Assembly (NCBI GenBank): GCA_963628035.1
Contig: CAVGED010000099.1
Location: forward strand, 1-30,048
Length of the DNA: 30,048 nucleotides
Origin: 14-2 sp963628035
Lineage (GTDB): Bacteria > Bacillota > Clostridia > Lachnospirales > Lachnospiraceae
Reading direction: 5' to 3'
The translations under genes and the position numbers were made by a program. Below, piece by piece: positions 28,157 to 30,048 of the stretch. The notes below the pieces were generated by a model. It ran no database searches. It had not been told where the DNA came from and was given only the letters and a program-made list of their open reading frames with translations. Every line of letters begins with the position of its first letter. Position 1 is the stretch's first letter.

Positions 28157-29068
28157 TTATTCGTGAATAGAAGAAAATAATTCCATGATTCTTTCTAATT
28201 CATTTCTGTTATAATATTCTATTTCGATTCTTCCCTTATGCTTTCCTTTTTGATGGATATTTACCTTTGTACCCATAATATTTTTCAGCTTCTGTTCAAG
28301 ATCCTGATATATGATAGTCATAGTATCATCCGCAGACTTTTCCTTCTCAGGTGTATCCATCTTCTGCTTTTGGAGCTTCTTGATTAATTTCTCTGTCTCA
28401 CGGACGCTCAATTTCTCATCAAAAATCTGCTGTGCAATGAGGTACTGCTTTTCACCATCGTAAATTCCCAGCAACGCTCTGGCATGTCCCGTGCTGATCA
28501 TATCATCGATTACCATTTGCTGTACACGTTCATCCAGCTTCAATAAACGCATGGAGTTGGTAACTGCTGTTCTGGACTTTGAAACCCGCTCTGCCACTTC
28601 GTCCTGCTTCAGATTAAACTCATTCAGCAGACGCTTATAGGCCATTGCCTCCTCAATTGGATTCAGATTCTCTCTCTGAATATTTTCTATTAAAGAAATC
28701 TCTACGATTTCCTGTTCTGTCAGGTCCTTGATAATAACAGGTACTTCCTTTAAGCCTGCCAGCTTTGATGCTCTCCATCTCCGCTCACCGGCAATGATTG
28801 CATAATAGTCTCCTTTGTCCTGTACCAGCAATGGTTGCAGAACACCAAACTGTCGAATAGACTCTGACAGTTCCTGTAAGGAATCCTCATCAAAATTCTT
28901 TCTTGGCTGATCCCGGTTGGGTTCTACCTTTGCTATATTAACATAAATCTCATTCTTTAATTCTTTTGCTGACTGCGTTGCAGCCTTTTCTCCAACCTTA
29001 TCCTCAATAAGGCTATCTAATCCCTTTCCTAATCCTTTACCTAATCCACCTTTTTTTGATGCAGCCAT
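28157..29068 (-). CDS. parB: chromosome-partitioning protein ParB/Spo0J
   Basis: A 303-residue ParB. The N-terminal ParA-activating peptide is KKGGLGKGLGKGLDSLIE (about 5-22). The CTP-binding ParB/Srx domain has QPRKNFD, the GERRWRA motif (94-100) and ENIQREN (128-134). A helix-turn-helix with KQDEVAERVSKSRTAVTNSMRLL (about 154-176) recognises parS. The C terminus is the dimerisation domain. ParB loads at parS as a CTP-dependent sliding clamp, recruits SMC and positions the origin. The start lies one base after the parA stop, with GGGAGG inside the parA end, so the pair is coupled. Confidence 0.97.
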   Translation of the reverse strand: MAASKKGGLGKGLGKGLDSLIEDKVGEKAATQSAKELKNEIYVNIAKVEPNRDQPRKNFDEDSLQELSESIRQFGVLQPLLVQDKGDYYAIIAGERRWRASKLAGLKEVPVIIKDLTEQEIVEISLIENIQRENLNPIEEAMAYKRLLNEFNLKQDEVAERVSKSRTAVTNSMRLLKLDERVQQMVIDDMISTGHARALLGIYDGEKQYLIAQQIFDEKLSVRETEKLIKKLQKQKMDTPEKEKSADDTMTIIYQDLEQKLKNIMGTKVNIHQKGKHKGRIEIEYYNRNELERIMELFSSIHE

Positions 29069-29069
29069 T

Positions 29070-29837
29070 TTAGTTTTCCTCCCTTTCTATTACCTCTCTT
29101 GCCAGTAAACGATAGCTTTCTGCTCCGGTTGATTTCGAATCATACAGATTAATTGGAAGTCCATGGCTGGGAGCTTCTGCTAACCGAATATTTCTGGGGA
29201 TAATAGTTTTGTATATTGTAGTATTAAGATTACTCTTTACATTTTCAACCACCTGTAAGGACAGGTTTGTCCTGGCATCATACATGGTGAAAACAACACC
29301 CTCCATATGAAGACTTGGATTCAACCTTTGTTGTACCAGAGATATGGTGTGTAATAATTGACTTAAACCTTCCAACGCATAATACTCACACTGAATAGGA
29401 ACGAGAACTGTGTTTGCTGTTGTCATGGCATTGATTGTCAGCATATTCAGTGAGGGTGGACAATCTATAATAAGGAAATCATAATCATCCTGAATATAAT
29501 CAACCTCGTTTTTCAGTATGTATTCTTTTTCATTGATACCAAGCAATTCTATCTCTGCCCCAGCCAGATTTACATTGGAAGGGATCAAAGATAGATTCTC
29601 AATCTCTGTTTTGTGAATACTTTCCCGGATGGTACATTCACCAAGCATCAACTCATAGACTGTATTCTCCAAATCATCTTTATCTACACCCAAGCCACTG
29701 GTAGTGTTTCCCTGGGGATCCATATCAATAGTTAATACCTTCATTCCTTCTTCAGCCAGGCAGGCAGAAAGATTGATTGCGGTTGTTGTCTTTCCTACAC
29801 CACCCTTTTGATTTGCAATTGCTATAATTCTTCCCAT
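29070..29837 (-). CDS. parA: chromosome-partitioning ATPase ParA/Soj
   Basis: A 255-residue deviant Walker-type ATPase. The Walker A motif KGGVGKTT (11-18) has the signature Lys11, Walker A' is DMDPQGN, and Walker B is FLIIDCPPSL. It ends near the typical chromosomal ParA length without an N-terminal DNA-binding extension, so it is Soj-like rather than plasmid type Ia. It binds DNA as an ATP dimer and is stimulated by ParB; in Bacillus it also regulates DnaA. The start at 29837 has AAAGGA upstream and fits the family better than the longer frame to 29873. A parS site lies about 80 bases upstream. Confidence 0.97.
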   Translation of the reverse strand: MGRIIAIANQKGGVGKTTTAINLSACLAEEGMKVLTIDMDPQGNTTSGLGVDKDDLENTVYELMLGECTIRESIHKTEIENLSLIPSNVNLAGAEIELLGINEKEYILKNEVDYIQDDYDFLIIDCPPSLNMLTINAMTTANTVLVPIQCEYYALEGLSQLLHTISLVQQRLNPSLHMEGVVFTMYDARTNLSLQVVENVKSNLNTTIYKTIIPRNIRLAEAPSHGLPINLYDSKSTGAESYRLLAREVIEREEN

Positions 29838-29878
29838 GGTAGATCCTTTCTGTTTGTGCTTTGTTATGAGCACTTTTC

Positions 29879-29888
29879 ATTATACCAC
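29879..29888 (-). promoter_or_regulatory. extended -10 promoter of the parAB operon
   Basis: Minus-strand TATAAT (29879-29884) is preceded by TG and one base, giving TGGTATAAT. No good -35 box is seen at 17 bases, consistent with an extended -10 promoter. It drives parA, parB, DUF4446 and DUF3881, which are separated by gaps of 1, 39 and 1 bases. Confidence 0.6.
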
Positions 29889-29919
29889 TAACCAACGCAA
29901 ATTACTAGTGGAAATGAAA

Positions 29920-29935
29920 TGTTTCACGTGAAACA
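29920..29935. promoter_or_regulatory. parS centromere site
   Basis: TGTTTCACGTGAAACA is the exact 16-base ParB binding consensus. The palindrome extends perfectly to 24 bases (29916-29939). It sits between the parA promoter and the window end, close to the chromosome origin. ParB bound here may also influence the nearby parA promoter, which is 36 bases away. The remaining sequence to 30048 shows no gene or further motif that I can support. Confidence 0.98.
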
Positions 29936-30048
29936 TTTCGTTGGACGCTTCTCCGTATGGGATATTTTTCACGCGAACTGGAGGCAACACTTCGATGAAC
30001 TAATCCCTAACTCCGACTAAGACGTTCGGGGTGTGGCCCTCACGCCTA

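Noticed and set aside
29963..29978. Possible second parS site (TTTTTCACGCGAAC)
   Set aside because: Only the central TTCACG.GAA matches; the outer bases differ at about five positions, so ParB binding is doubtful.

Overview
The window looks like a chromosomal segment from a spore-forming, low-to-mid-GC Clostridia, most likely a Lachnospiraceae. Reasons: DUF3881 and DUF4446 genes sit beside parA/parB, there is a spoIID/spoIIQ sporulation pair, ribosome binding sites are purine-rich GGAGG types, sigma-A promoters are close to consensus, and the origin-proximal module soj-spo0J with a perfect parS site lies at the right end. I see no rRNA, tRNA or CRISPR array, and no complete insertion sequence. 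The right edge probably lies close to oriC.

Region by region. (1) 74-1835: a plus-strand accessory cassette of five small genes with its own promoter, built around a DUF3990 (ADP-ribosyltransferase-like) protein and a DUF3791 protein; it looks like a toxin/antitoxin-type island. (2) 1879-7455: a minus-strand redox cluster of LysR regulator, flavodoxin, carboxymuconolactone-decarboxylase protein, SDR, flavodoxin lipoprotein, DUF4405 membrane protein and aldo/keto reductase. Three of these genes are damaged: a one-base frameshift in the SDR and an internal deletion that removes the end of the lipoprotein and the start of DUF4405. (3) 7564-10377: DEAD-box helicase and divergent hemolysin III gene with back-to-back promoters, then a GIY-YIG protein. 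(4) 10555-12334: sporulation genes spoIID-spoIIQ. (5) 12440-17597: a LytTR response regulator, a short GHKL kinase without a membrane sensor, and two ABC exporter half-transporters. (6) 17733-20181: a radical-SAM/DNA-repair pair (TIGR03916/TIGR03915) behind two LexA-type SOS boxes. (7) 20200-24556: a housekeeping operon of zinc-ribbon protein, metG, tatD and rsmA. (8) 24864-26664: the manganese exporter mntP and a CaCA cation antiporter behind a yybP-ykoY-type manganese riboswitch. (9) 26728-29935: parA, parB, DUF4446, DUF3881 and parS.

The most unusual structure is a family of large palindromic elements with shared outer arms (AACAGTTCAGCC and its complement). One sits between the two SOS-controlled repair genes (19272-19352) and a larger branched one follows the antiporter gene (24645-24808). 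Their inner stems differ in sequence but remain self-complementary, which is the pattern expected of a conserved fold. A second palindromic repeat family flanks spoIID, and one copy is folded into a structure that covers the spoIIQ start codon.

All assignments come from reading the sequence and recalled family knowledge; no search or folding program was run.
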